A stretch of 64,000 bases of DNA from Cordia subcordata (taxonomy: Eukaryota; Streptophyta; Magnoliopsida; Boraginales; Cordiaceae), in NCBI GenBank assembly GCA_028554755.1, contig JAPTOF010000016.1, positions 11,754,001 through 11,818,000 of the forward strand, written 5' to 3'. Within the stretch, counting starts at the first letter, position 1. Each line of letters begins with the position of its first letter. This document shows positions 1 through 11,441 of this stretch, one piece after another. Below the pieces are notes generated by a model that saw nothing but the letters and a program-made list of their open reading frames with translations, was not told the DNA's origin and searched no databases. The position numbers and the translations under genes were made by a program.

Positions 1-2133
1 AATGCTCTTGAACTATTTTTGGAGACAAAGAGCTCCTAAAAGTATCTAAAACGCATCTCCCAGTACTAAATGCGACTTCTGAAGCAACTGTCAAGAGTAG
101 AATAGCCAAGATATCACGAGCCGTCCTAGAAAGGATAGGAAACCTAAGCGTGTTTATCTTCCACCAATTTAAAATATCAAACTCGGGTCTTTTTGCTTTA
201 TCAAGATCACTTTCCTCTCCATCAAACTCATAATCATCATTCTCAATTTCCTCAGCAAGATATTTATCTAATTCAAACTTCACATGTTCACGTGGACATC
301 CAGTCTTGAATTTTTTGAACTCTGAGATCAAAGCTTTTCTCCCCTTCTCTTCAAAACTAAAACTTCCACCACTACTTGTTGAATTTTTAGAAGAACTTGA
401 TGATATACCATGACTTGCATGACTATACTTTCTTCTATACTCCTCAAAGAGCCCATAAATGCCATTACATTTATTGTTTCTCACATCATAAAATCATCAT
501 ACAATTTCTCAAAAGCATAGTCCAAGTACTCCAACTTGTGACGAGGATCAAGAATAATCGCATAATAGATGAACTTGTTCATCTTTTCAACACATCCCCA
601 ATACTTATCAAATTTTTGTTCTACTGCACTTGCCATTTTACTCAACTTAAGATCACCACTTTCTATCCACTCATGGAGAATCAAAACCAATGCACTTATT
701 TCATGGAACACGGCATTCGATGTTACATATAATGACCACAAAATTCGCAAAGCGAGATGAAAAAACTACTCCAAAAATCCAACAAGTAACCTAACTCTCC
801 TCCAATCATAACAACTAGGCACTTCTTTTTGTGGAGAAGTGGAAAGAAAGTCTCTATACTTGCTATCATCCCTAGAATAACTATTAAAAACTCCTTCAAA
901 CTTGGATGCACTCTCCAACGTCAAATAAGTAGAGTTCCACCTAGTAGACACATCAAGGCACAATAATTTTTTATTATCAATTTTTTCAAGATCAATGCAC
1001 TCTTTGAATTTATTGTACCTAGTTGGAGAGTTTTTAATGTATCTAATTGCAACCCTAACATGAACTATGGCATCTCCTTCATCCTTTTGTTTTAGCCCAT
1101 CTTGCACTACAAGATTAACTTTGTCGGCAACATACATCATGTGTAGATATTCTCCATCTAACATAGAAGTACCTTACATTCTCATCCTTCCCCTCAAGTA
1201 ACCAATGACAGTATAATTTGAAAAAACATTATCAATAGTAATCGTAAAAATATTGTCAATCCCCCAATCAAGTAAGCACTTCTCAATAGCATTCCTAATA
1301 TCTTTACCTGAATGACTTAATATAGTGAAAAAGTCAATGACTTTCTCATGCAATTTCTAATCATTATCAATGAAATAAGCTGTGACACACATATAGTTCA
1401 ACTTTTGTTGTGAAGTCCAAGTGTCAGTGGTAATGCAAATTGTTTGAGTGCTATTCCTCAAGAATGATTTTAACCTTGCCCTCTCATTCAAATACAAGGC
1501 ATAAGTATCAGTTGCAATAGCCTTTCTACTAGGAATAACAAACATTGGACATGTAGTTGACGTAACTAACTTAAAGCCAATACACTCAAAAAATTTGAAA
1601 GGAAGCTCATCTATAATCAAAATCTTTGTCAAGGCCTCTTATGTCTTATTTTGGTCAAATTGCCATCTTGTAGCAAGTGCATCTTTATCATCAGATTGGA
1701 TGGGTTTTTTATACAATATTGATTAGTTAATTCTTCAAGGGCTTCTTCTTACAAGCCTTGTAGTGATTTCCTAATGGTGTAATCCCATGGTTTGTTGGAT
1801 TGGCTTTTAATTCTCTACCACAATAATGACATCTTACCTTTTGGACTTGTTCCCTCTTGCAAAAGAACTTATCAAAATGAAGTCAATATAGTGATCTAGG
1901 TGCAGATTGTTCTTTCCTCTCCTTCCCTTTCACTTTCTCCCTTTTACTTTCTCCCTTCCCTTTTTCCCCAACTCATTTAAAGAAAGAGTAACTCTTTTAG
2001 AATCTCCAAATATGTCAACCCCCATATCGTCATCAAAATTTGATGAATCATCTCCTTGGTCAGATGTTTTAGGACTTGAGATTCTACAAAAGCGTGTTCT
2101 TTTAGTAGGCCTTAGTGATTTAGAGGTTGTCAT
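1..2133 (-). pseudogene. hAT transposase (BED zinc finger, RNase H-like core, hATC dimerisation domain), decayed
   Basis: Reading down from ATG at 2133: a basic N-terminus (2133-1930); a BED zinc finger at about 1860-1740 with CHYCG, then NHG and HYKACKKK; then the catalytic core. TTDTWTS (about 1430) matches the first catalytic Asp region of hAT transposases, and CLDVSTRWNSTY (about 930) matches the conserved block that follows. The C-terminal hATC motif ends at the window edge, with ILNWWKIN (about 150) and ASEVAFSTG. The family is normally a single ORF of about 600-700 residues. Here the frame is broken by stops near 1930, 1640, 1165, 755 and 480 and by frame changes, so it cannot give a full protein. 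It resembles RICESLEEPER/DAYSLEEPER-like proteins, but the decay and terminal repeat argue for a transposon rather than a domesticated gene. Confidence 0.85.
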
Positions 2134-4019
2134 TTCTAAATCATAAACAATTCAAATTTAAATATTAGTTATTGAATTTAAATCTTTCTCATTAATTTCT
2201 AAATATTTGGCTCTTCTACTAAAGAGAACGAAAAGAATAAAAGAAGAAAAATAAGCTTATGGGTTGGTAATGGCGTGGACAAAAGAGAATCATATTCAGG
2301 ACTTGTTGACAACGATGTTGCTAAAGATGAATTCAACATCTATGCTCAATTAAGCTAGCCTGAATAGATTCTTATTTATAAAATCAAATGCTTTACAAAC
2401 TAAATAGAAATTCAATGATTAGTTTACCTAATGATTATTTGTCAAGATTAAATTCGTATGCGAAAACTAATTAGTATGCAGGGGTCGAGACAAAATATCA
2501 AACACCTTATTGGCAGAATTTTTGTTTAATGTGATATACTGACTAGGATTTAGGAGATGCTCCCTTGAATAATAAATTCCCTTAGTACCAATCTCCTTAC
2601 CATCGATTTCATTTTCAAGAACAACATCTTCGATTAACATCTCAAAATTTTTATTAATCTAAACATCCTCCCTAAAGACATTGGTGCAACTTTAGCTTTT
2701 CTTCACTACTACTTTTTTCTAATTTTGACCTAAACGAATTCTTTAGTGTCAATTTTTCCTTTTTTTCTTCCCAATAGATGTTGCTTTTAGTTACTTCTTG
2801 TTAAGAGCCACAAAGATTGAAAAATTGCATATTGGCTAGACTAAGTGGATGGGGAAACAAGAAAAGATTGAACCAGCATTGTCATAGAATTTATCGACAT
2901 TAATAACGCAATCTTTGAAGGAAATAAGATGAAAAATGAATTAAAAAAATATATAAAAGAAGAAGAGGAGAAGGGAAAATAAGACAGAAAGAAAGAAACA
3001 TGAAAGTTCTAGAGGAATGAGATGGAAACAAAAAGACTGGGAAAAGTTTGAACAGTTCTTCAAAATTTTGATAAATTTTTATAGTGCTAAGGGCTTTTTC
3101 ATCAAAAATGTATTAAAAGTTGATGACAATAAGAAGGTTTTGTTACATAACCGCATTTAGAGCAATCAAACCACTTTTTCTTTATGACATTGTCATATCT
3201 TCTGTGAATTCTTCTACAACCTCATCACACTATTTTTCATTAAATCAGTACACCAAGGGCTGGTATTTGTGGACTTGCTCTAAAGCTTGAAACCATGATA
3301 GTTGCTCCAATTTAGAGGTAAGATGCACATTTTAATGATTTAAAAATGTCCAGATTTCTCAAGTTCTAACTCGTACCCACATGAAATAATCAATCGACGT
3401 CTCAACCATTGCAAACAATCACAGATGACAAAAAAGATAAGAAAGAAATAAAAAAAGAAATCAACTCTCAACCATTGCGAATCTGTGATTTGCAAAGAAA
3501 TCAAAAAAGAAATAAAGAAAAGTTCTTAAAGACAAAAACTCAATGTCTCAACTCTCAACCATTGTGAATCTGCAATTTGCGAAGAAATAAAAAAAGAAAT
3601 AAAAAATGTTCTTAGAAACAAAAGCTTACCGTGCAAAGACTGGAGACCTCGACATGAAGCCACTGACATGGAGCTGCCAGTGGTGCGCTGACTACTGAGC
3701 GGGGGTGAGAGAGCGAGTGACGTGAGGTTAAGGCTAGGGCTTTATCTGATTTAGGAATTGGGGCTAAAATGTTATGTTAGACGGTTAGTATTGTTAGTAT
3801 ATTACTAAGGGTTTTAAAAAATTTTAAAAAAATTAAAAATCGGGTTTTTCGGATCAGGTTCGAGTAAAAATAATGATTCCAAAAACTGATCCGAAAATAC
3901 TGATGAACCCGAATATCCAAACACAGTACACCCGAACCCAGTTTTTAACTAAACAAATGATACTAAACTCGAACGGATTGGGTCAAACCCAAAAACTCGT
4001 TTTTGAACTTCCACCCCTA
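2134..4019 (-). other. non-coding 5' region and terminal repeat of the hAT element
   Basis: No coding signal in any frame. The stretch is AT-rich, with locally repeated segments at 3350-3600: the phrases 'caaccattgcgaatctg' and 'aaagaaatcaaaaaagaaat' recur about three times. The terminal repeat lies at about 4005-4019. This is typical untranslated and subterminal sequence of an Ac-like element. Confidence 0.6.
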
Positions 4020-4880
4020 GGTTCAGCAGCTATCGGACGAGTTAGAGGCAAAGACTCCATTAAGGAGGCTCGCAAAGGGTCCCCGACATTCTGACAACAC
4101 CGAGTCTTCTAAGGTCGCCGAGGCTCGCATTAAAGGGTCAGAGGTAGTCATGCAAGCTATTACTTCTCGCACCATCAATCCCCCTGACATTCCTGTCATC
4201 ACAGTTCGGGAATGGAAGTCTTTCTGGGAGGTCCCTATCAACACTGTGAAAACTTCTGATCTCTATTTCTCAGTAGCCAACTCCAATGAGATTGGGTAAT
4301 ATATCCTGCCTTTATCTTAAGACGTGTTTCTGCACTTTAGTCTTCTTTTTGGTCATAATAATAGTTTTTCTTTTAACATACCTACATTACTATTGTAGAT
4401 TAAGACTGTCCTTGAAAAGGCATTCGTACATGTTCGCTCCATCGGGGTGAACACTAATGAGATTACTAGTCGTGCCTTTGACTAAACAACAAAGTCAAAG
4501 GCAAAGAAATTGTCAAAGAAGGTGATAGGCTGAAGGATGCTTCGAAGGATTCTTGTAAAGCTTACGACACTAATCTTAAAGAGATAAAGCATTAGTATGA
4601 GCAAGAACTAGAGAAAAAAGAGCAGCTGATCGACTCTCTCACTTCCTTGGTGAATAATCAATGGGAGACCCTATAGCAGAAGAATGATGAAATAGCAACG
4701 TTAGAGTTAGCCTTGAGTACCTGCAAGACCACTCATCAAAATGTCTCCCGATATGTGGTGGAGTTGGAGAAAGAGCTGAAGGAGGCGAAGGAGGCTGTGG
4801 AGAAAGTCACATGTGTCTAATGCTCCGGGTGTTGATGTTAATGCTCCTGACGTTCCTAGCGTTGTGGCTCCCAACCTGAT
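4020..4880 (+). pseudogene. antisense coiled-coil ORF of Gypsy element 1 (3' part), interrupted by hAT
   Basis: It runs on the plus strand, opposite to the Gypsy polyprotein and downstream of it. Two coding-like blocks are visible. 4100-4295 reads IPVITVREWKSFWEVPINT and ends NEIG. 4399-4820 is charged and heptad-like (for example KKEQLIDSLTSLVNN and VELEKELKEAKEAVEK), a likely coiled coil. Between them GTAATATATCC (4296) and CTATTGTAG (4398) look like a 103-bp intron, although the reading phases on the two sides do not match exactly. Stops (about 4484, 4594, 4673) and frameshifts break it. The arrangement fits the antisense ORF known in Tat/Retand-type Gypsy elements, often with a gypsy-type-transposon domain (PF04195). 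That domain would lie in the part removed or displaced by the hAT insertion at 4019/4020. Confidence 0.5.
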
Positions 4881-5284
4881 ACAGTAGGCCCTTCAGACGT
4901 TGCCCTGGCTACTTGAACATTTATTTTTGATTTATTAAAGAAAGTTGTACTTAAAACAATATTTTATTTTCCAAGTTTTTTTAACATATATTTATTTTCT
5001 TTAGTTCCTTCAAGGATGCTCATGATATTTTGATATGTTTGACTTTTTTTGTTTGACTAATGCCTTTAAAATGCTTGTTAGTTGTTGTCACGGTATTGTT
5101 GTTTTCTTGTTAGTACTTGACATTTATTGAGTTATCACATAGTTCTATGTATTCATAAGTACTCGTTGCCTTGTTAAGCATAAAGTGGCTTCTCGTCTTT
5201 CATTGAATTAGGAAGTATGGTATATACATCACCAATATTCGTGCATTACACAATATTTTTTGAGATACTCTTCATTCTATGTGT
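4881..5284. other. AT-rich spacer between Gypsy-1 integrase and its antisense ORF
   Basis: This stretch between the two convergent coding remnants has no coding signal, repeat or motif that I can recognise. Confidence 0.4.
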
Positions 5285-7052
5285 TCAGGAACTCAGTTCC
5301 ATCGGCTAGTGTGAGTTTAAAGGTACCAAGCCGAATGACCTTGATGACTCTGTAGAGTTCTTCGCAATTCTCATCAAGTTTGAGGAGATTGCCTCTGGCA
5401 AATTGATATTTGTAGAGTACCATGTCTCTTACTTGTTTCCTTTCGTTTTTGTTTTCTCGAGGACATGCTTGCGTAAAGCTTCCCTAGTTACTTCAGACTT
5501 GATCCGTGCCTCCTCACGGATTTCATTGAGAAGCTCCATCTCGATTCTCATTATATCACTGTTCTCTTTTTCATAGTTATGTTTGACCCTCAGGGTCAAG
5601 GATATGATTTCAATCGAGACTATTGCTTTTACGCCAAAGGTCATCTTCCTATATTTTTGTGAATGGTCATTCTATATCCCCAAAAAACTTTAGAAAGTAC
5701 CTCAGGCTATAGCCCTTTGGTACCTTCGAGTTTTGCCTTCAAGGCATTAATGATAGCTCTGTTTGTCACTTCAACTTGGCCATTTTCTTACGGATAGGCC
5801 ACTAAAGAGAACCTGATGTTTATGCCTAACTCCTCAGCCATTTCTTTGAAATAATTTGAATCAAATTGTCTCCCATGGTCTATGATAATTACTTTGGGTA
5901 CCCCAAAGCAACAAATGATGTTTTTTTCACACGAAATTCCATGTGGCTTTTTCTGTGATTGTCAAACTACCTCAGCTTATACCCACTTCTGAAGTAATCC
6001 ACTACCACAAATACAAACTTCCTCTAGCACTTTCCCATGGGCATTGGCCTAATAATGTCAAGCCCCCACTTCGCGAATGGCCAAGGGCTTGTTACTGGTG
6101 AAGGAAAGGCCGTTGGTTGATGTTGTATATTAGTGTTCCTTTGACATCAATTGCACTGAGTCACAATCTCTATAGCTTCTTTGATGATGTTTGGCCAATA
6201 ATAACCTTGTCAGATTACTTTTTGTGCTATAGTCCTAGCATCTGAGTAATTCTCGTACATACCTTTGTGTATTTCCCTTAGTGTGTAATATCCCTCAGTT
6301 TTATTTACACATTTGAGTAATGATCCCCTGATGGTACTTTTGTATAATTTGTCTCCAAGAATGCTGAATTTAGCAACCCAAGAAATCACTCTGTGTGACT
6401 TTCAAGGGTCAGTGGGAAGATATCCATGCTACAAGTATTGAATTATAGGCCATCTCCAATCATCTTTGTCAGTTTTCTCAATTATCAATACTCTAATTGA
6501 TAGCTTTGCTAACTGTTTCATGATGATTGCCTCATCTTCTTTTATGGCAGTTGCTATTTTTGATAATGCATTGGCCTTGATGTTGTCTTCCCTCGGTACT
6601 TACTGTGTTGTAAAGGATTCAAGTTCAATAGTGCTTTGACTACTTCTCTAAGGTACACCTTTATCTTCTTGTCTTTGGCTTTGTAGTTCCCATTGATTTG
6701 ACCCTCCATGAGTTGAGAATTAGTGTATGCTTTGACACATCATGCTTCTATATCCTTTAATAACATTAATCCTGATAATAGTGCTTCATACTCTGATTCA
6801 TTATTAGTAGTCTTGAACTCATACTTTGTTGTATATTTTCACTCTTGATCACTGGGCTACAAATGACAATGCCCGCTCTCAAACTGGATTTGCTTGACAC
6901 TCTCTCTACATATATTGTCTCTTCACCCAGCATACATTCTTGAGGCTGTGTACACTCCACTATGAAATCGGCCAAACTTTGAGCCTTAATCGCCATTTAG
7001 GGATGGAAAATTATGTTGTATTACCTTGGCCCTATTGGCCATTTCAACAACC
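5285..7052 (-). pseudogene. Gypsy-1 pol, 3' part: second RNase H segment and integrase
   Basis: The stretch after 6990 reads MAIKAQSLADFIVECT, the conserved linker between the RT-connected RNase H and the second RNase H of Tat-type elements. Integrase follows: PFAKWGLDIIRPMP (about 6080-6040) carries the first catalytic Asp region, and the WPIRK and MTFGVKAIVSIEI region (5644-5600) corresponds to the usual FSLVYGxEAVIPVEI block. The polyprotein end, QVRDMVLYKYQFARGN then YRVIKVIRLGTFKL (5430-5290), matches the chromodomain-less Gypsy tail (GDLVLRK...YRV...LGTYRL). Many stops and frameshifts; non-functional. Confidence 0.75.
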
Positions 7053-7057
7053 ATCCT

Positions 7058-8951
7058 TACACTTCTGTAGAATCGGTAGTATTGCATGTGGTCTATCCTA
7101 GTCCATATTTTCAAAAAATTCTACTAAGAAAACATGTTAGGAAAATAAAATAACCACATAACACACAAAGAACATGCTTAAAAATATATAGAACATAACT
7201 AGTATTTGCATAATATGTAAAGCTAACCTCTTGAAGAGCGAGGCCTTTGATGAAGCTATAATCGTTCAAGCTTTGTTCCCACTCATGATCAAGGCCACAA
7301 AAAAAATTTTACTATAAGGGTGTCGCAATATGCAACTCCCTAGTCTTCTTCCTTATGATTGAAGAGACTTATCACAAGAGAATAGCCTCTTATGTGAGAA
7401 CAACCAAAGTAATATGCTCTTGAAAATCTAGAGCAAAAACCACACAATAAGTGTGTACTATGTGTTGTAGAATTCTCCTGCCAAAATGGAAGAGATCAAC
7501 TACAAAATTTTTTAGATGCTAGAAATGGTTTAGGGTCTTACCTATTTATAGGAAAAGTTTGGCACCTAAACCTTGTAAACTTTCCATGTGGAGAACTTTT
7601 TCCTTGTAGTAAATGTTTGCCACATGTTATAGAAGTTACTTGTACAATTTGAATTCTTCTTGTAGTAACTTTCTAGCACGTCTTGGAAGATTGGATCAAG
7701 CCCACAATCCAAGCACAACATATAGTCCATAATGCATTTAGAGACCCAAGCCCAATAGGAAACCAACCTAACCCAATTAGGTTATCTTAGACTCTAAGAA
7801 AGTCCAAACCCAATTCCAAGCTTTGGCCTAATAAGGCTACTACCATAATATGAAATTTTCTCTTTCAAGATTACTCTCTCGAAGTCATTTCAACTAGAGA
7901 AAGGACCAAGAAGACACAATTAACCTTGGGTTCCAAAAATAATCAAAAATGTCCTTGCCCGATCTAGCCGACATAATAATTATTTTTAACATAATAATTA
8001 TTTTTAACTCCTATCTATTCCACCATAATATCAAAGTTGCACTCCAAGAATAATTGTGGTTACCTAAAAGCTTATCACAAAAGAGTGTGAACTTTTCCTT
8101 TGACCTACTAAATAACCAATCATAATGCCTCTCTATGTATATCCACAGCTAAGGTCGATCCTTTAGCCTGTGTACTATCACTTCTTTAGCTACATCTTTT
8201 CTTTTGGGTCTCTTATCCTATTGCTAACCATCATTGGTCATGAAATCTATTGATCTCCAGAGTGACCCTCAAGCCATATAACCCATACACCTATAAAGAT
8301 AGTATCACTAGATCTAGATTCAGATGATAAATTTGGACAATCCTAGAAGGGGAACATAGATTCCATATTTCATATGCATGTCCCAATTAATTAGAATTTT
8401 GCGCTCAACGCACAAGGCTGATGATTCTAAAAAAGTAAGATCTTACCCATACTAAATCAAAGTACCAAACCTTAACTTCATTAGTTCATCCACATATGCT
8501 TAAGATTAAGGGCAATGATCATTTAGTAGTAGTGAGTATCTTGTTTTCTTTCTTTGATAGTACGTCTCTAGAAAAAACATACTCACAATGGTCCTATCAA
8601 ATACGTGACACACACTATCGAGACAAATCTGAAAAGTCCTCCAATGACCTAGGTAGATCAACTTCAAATAGGAGACTTGCTCAATATAACCTTATCCTGG
8701 TAGAGTGCCCAGCACTACTATTTGGCTATAGACTCAATTTATGACGTGACTAAATCTAGACTTGGACCTGATGTGCGTCCAGCCTTACTGCACACCAAAA
8801 ATTATTAGTTCAAGTCAAGGGACCTTTATACATACATCAATAAAATATACCCAAGATAATATGTAATAAATTCGTAATGCCATTTAACAAAATGATTATT
8901 CATTGTTTAACATTCAAAATGTCATATACAAATGAGCTTTAAGGCATACTA
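7058..8951 (-). mobile_element. 1.9-kb insertion in Gypsy-1 RNase H, solo-LTR-like
   Basis: The RNase H reading on the minus strand stops after LYRQEVAR (about 8957) and resumes after 7052 with the continuation expected for this protein (MVVEMA / LKWPI region). Plus-strand ATCCT flanks both sides (7053-7057 and 8952-8956), a 5-bp target-site duplication. Removing the insert and one copy brings the two protein halves together. The interior has no long ORF. On the minus strand it has a TATA-box-like TATAAATA (7550-7543), as in an LTR promoter. The ends read TA...TA on either strand rather than the usual TG...CA, so the family is unclear. It could be a solo LTR with mutated ends or a short non-autonomous element. 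Confidence 0.6.
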
Positions 8952-8956
8952 ATCCT

Positions 8957-10420
8957 AGCAACTTCTTGCCTATAAAGCACCTATTTTAGTGGTTGATCTA
9001 TTATAACCTTGATTTGGTGAGACTCAAAATAAGGTTTTAACTTCCTTGCAACTCTCACCAAAACTATAGCTACTTGCTTAAGGCTAGTGTACCTAATCTC
9101 GGCTCTCTTCAATGTTTTACTGACATAATAAATTGATTGCTGCCCTTTCTTACTCTCTCATATCAAAACTACAACAATGGCTACATTTGAGTTTGACAAG
9201 TACAAAGGAAAAGATTTCCCATCTTTAGGTTGGGCCAATGTGGGGGGTTCCATTAAATAACATTTGATTCCATCAAAAGCTTCCTACCATTCTTCAATCC
9301 ACTTGAAATCTTTCAAATTTCATAATTTCTTGAAGAATAAACCACATCGATCAACAGATTATGACATAAACTTGCCTAAAGCCATCACCTTACCTAACAA
9401 TGACTAAACATCATGTACTATCTTAGGTGGATCCATCTCTATGATACCTTTTATCTTCTCAAGATTGGCCTCGATTCCTCAATGAGTAACTATGAAGTCT
9501 AAGAACTTCTTTGCACGAACTCCAAAGGCACACTTCTGGGATTTAATTTTATCCCAAATTTCCACATGACCCTAAAAACTTCGTCAAGGTCAAACACATA
9601 ATCCTCTGCGTTTTTCCTTTTCACAAGCATGTCATCAATATATACTTCCATATTACACCTTATCTAGTCCTTGAATGCCATGTTTACCATTCTTTGGTAT
9701 GTTGCTCTAGCATTCTTTAGGCCAAAGGGCATTACTTTATAGCAGTAAAGTCCTCGATTAGTGATGAATGAAGTATGCTTTTGATTCTTCAGGGCCATTC
9801 TTATCTGATTATATCACGAGAATGTGTCCACGAATGATAGCATTTCAAAGCCTACAGTGGAACCCACTAATTGGTCAATTCAGGAAGTGGAAAGTGGTCC
9901 ATTGGACATGCTTTGTCTAAATTAGTGAGATCAACACAAAGTATCCATTTTCCATTGGAATTTTTTACCAATACTATGTTGAAAACCCATGTTGAGTATT
10001 GAGCTTCTTTTATGTGCCTACACCAAGCAATTTTTCCACTTATTTGTGGAAAGCTTGGTTCTTTTTTGCACTACTAAAGGACCGTCTCTTTTGTCGGACT
10101 GGCCAAAATATGAGATCAATGTGTAACAAACGCTCAATGATACTCGGTTCAATACCTATCATGTCAGCAAAATTCCATGCAAATTTATCTTTATTTGTGG
10201 TTAGGAACGCAGTAATACCTTTTCATATGTCAGTCGTTTGTTTTGTTCCAACATAGATTTTGTGCTTAGGTTTCTTGAGCTTGACAACATCTAGCTCTTA
10301 GATTGGGCTTCCTTGTTTAGGATTAGCTTCATCTTCTTATATCCCTACCTTCATTTTCTCGACTTTCTTTTGCTGATTCTTGGGCATCAAGGCAGCAGCG
10401 TAACATGCGCGGGCATCATG
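8957..10420 (-). pseudogene. Gypsy-1 pol: reverse transcriptase and connected RNase H
   Basis: On the minus strand the RT palm motif reads MEVYIDDMLVKRKN (about 9650-9610), with the catalytic YIDD intact. It is preceded by the usual block for recently synthesised template (NARATYQRMVN-like, about 9720-9690) and followed by FGIKLNP. RNase H reads QQSIYYVSKTLKRAEIRYTSL (about 9150-9090), then KLKPYFESHQIKVIIDQPLK (about 9050-8990). Stops interrupt it repeatedly. The 3' end is cut by the insertion at 8951. Confidence 0.75.
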
Positions 10421-10867
10421 CTAGTTCCCTCGGATAGTAATTATTCTTCTCCTGGTCGGGAACTTCATCATTTGATGATATGCTGAGACTATGGCTCCTA
10501 ACTTCTTGATGGTTACTCGCCCGATGATCCCGTTTAGGATCGTTAGATAGTTTACGACGACGAAATCTACCGTCAAATTGGCATATCTTCTTCCATTGCT
10601 GATGCTAAGAGGCACAATCATGACATCCTAGGCTACGACTCTATCACCTACAAAGCCCACCAGTTCATTCTTCAAAGGTGTTAGCTTCATCTTTTCAAGG
10701 TTCAACTTCTTGAATGTGTCGTAATATAAGACATTCGCTGCACTCCCGATATCGACCAACATTCTGCGCACAATGTAGTTAGCCAAAATAACATTGATAA
10801 TTAAAGGGTCGTCATGGTTTACCGATATTCCTTCTAAGTCTGCATCAATAAAGATGATGTCATCCAT
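10421..10867 (-). pseudogene. Gypsy-1 aspartic protease region
   Basis: From 10867 down: DADLEGISVNHDDPLIINV, then NYIVRRMLVDIGSAANVLYY. LVDIGSAANVL corresponds to the DxGSSxxIL active-site loop of Gypsy proteases, with catalytic Asp present and the following Thr/Ser-Gly altered to Ile-Gly. A stop at about 10627 separates it from IVPLSISNGRRYANLTVDFVV (10621-10430), the usual second half. The active element would need this to mature Gag-Pol. Broken by one stop, otherwise well preserved. Confidence 0.75.
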
Positions 10868-11362
10868 TCTTCTTCTCTTATAAGTCAGGTAGACCTACAA
10901 CGATCGAACATAACGCTTTCTTTTGGTTAGGGTTTTCCCTCTTGTAATCATGTTGACGGTGCCGAGAATTTTCTTTTCCAGTTTTAGGCTTGGGGTCCTA
11001 CGATCATCACGATTATCCCACTTTTTGACAAATCACGGTATCCTGGCTTTCCTCACCAGTGATTCAATCTCCTCCTTTAGATTTTGACAATCTTCAATTG
11101 TGCTCGTGGTCCCTATGGAAATGATAGTATTTTGTCTTATCTCTTTTCTCAAGATTACTTTTCAATTTGTTGGGCCATTTGACTTCTCGTTCGATCTTTA
11201 ATACTAACAGTATTTCGGTCCGAGAAATGTTTAATGGTGTATACGACTCAAACCTCCATCTAATTCCTCAAGGTTTTCCTTCTTTCTCTTGGCTTCTTGT
11301 CGTTCCTGGGAACTTCTTGGTAATTTTGTTTTGCTTCCTCGTGGTTTGCTCTATGTCATACT

Positions 11363-11441
<79 letters not shown>

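Larger units (their letters stand above)
1..4019 (-). mobile_element. hAT (Ac-like) DNA transposon, 5' part, truncated by window edge
   Basis: The minus strand holds a transposase pseudogene (1-2133) and about 1.9 kb of 5' non-coding DNA ending in a terminal inverted repeat. Read on the minus strand from 4019 the end is TAGGGGTGGAAGTTC, which matches the TAGGGGTGG-type end of plant Ac-like hAT elements. The subterminal stretch 3840-4019 is rich in short GGGTT/CGGGTTT-type motifs, common near hAT ends. The other end lies beyond base 1. hAT elements duplicate 8 bp, so the duplication should be GTTCAGCA (4020-4027); its partner is outside the window. The element interrupts the antisense ORF of the neighbouring Gypsy element. 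Confidence 0.8.

Noticed and set aside
1..2133. Domesticated hAT host gene (DAYSLEEPER/RICESLEEPER type)
   Set aside because: Several stops and frameshifts and a terminal inverted repeat nearby indicate a dead transposon.
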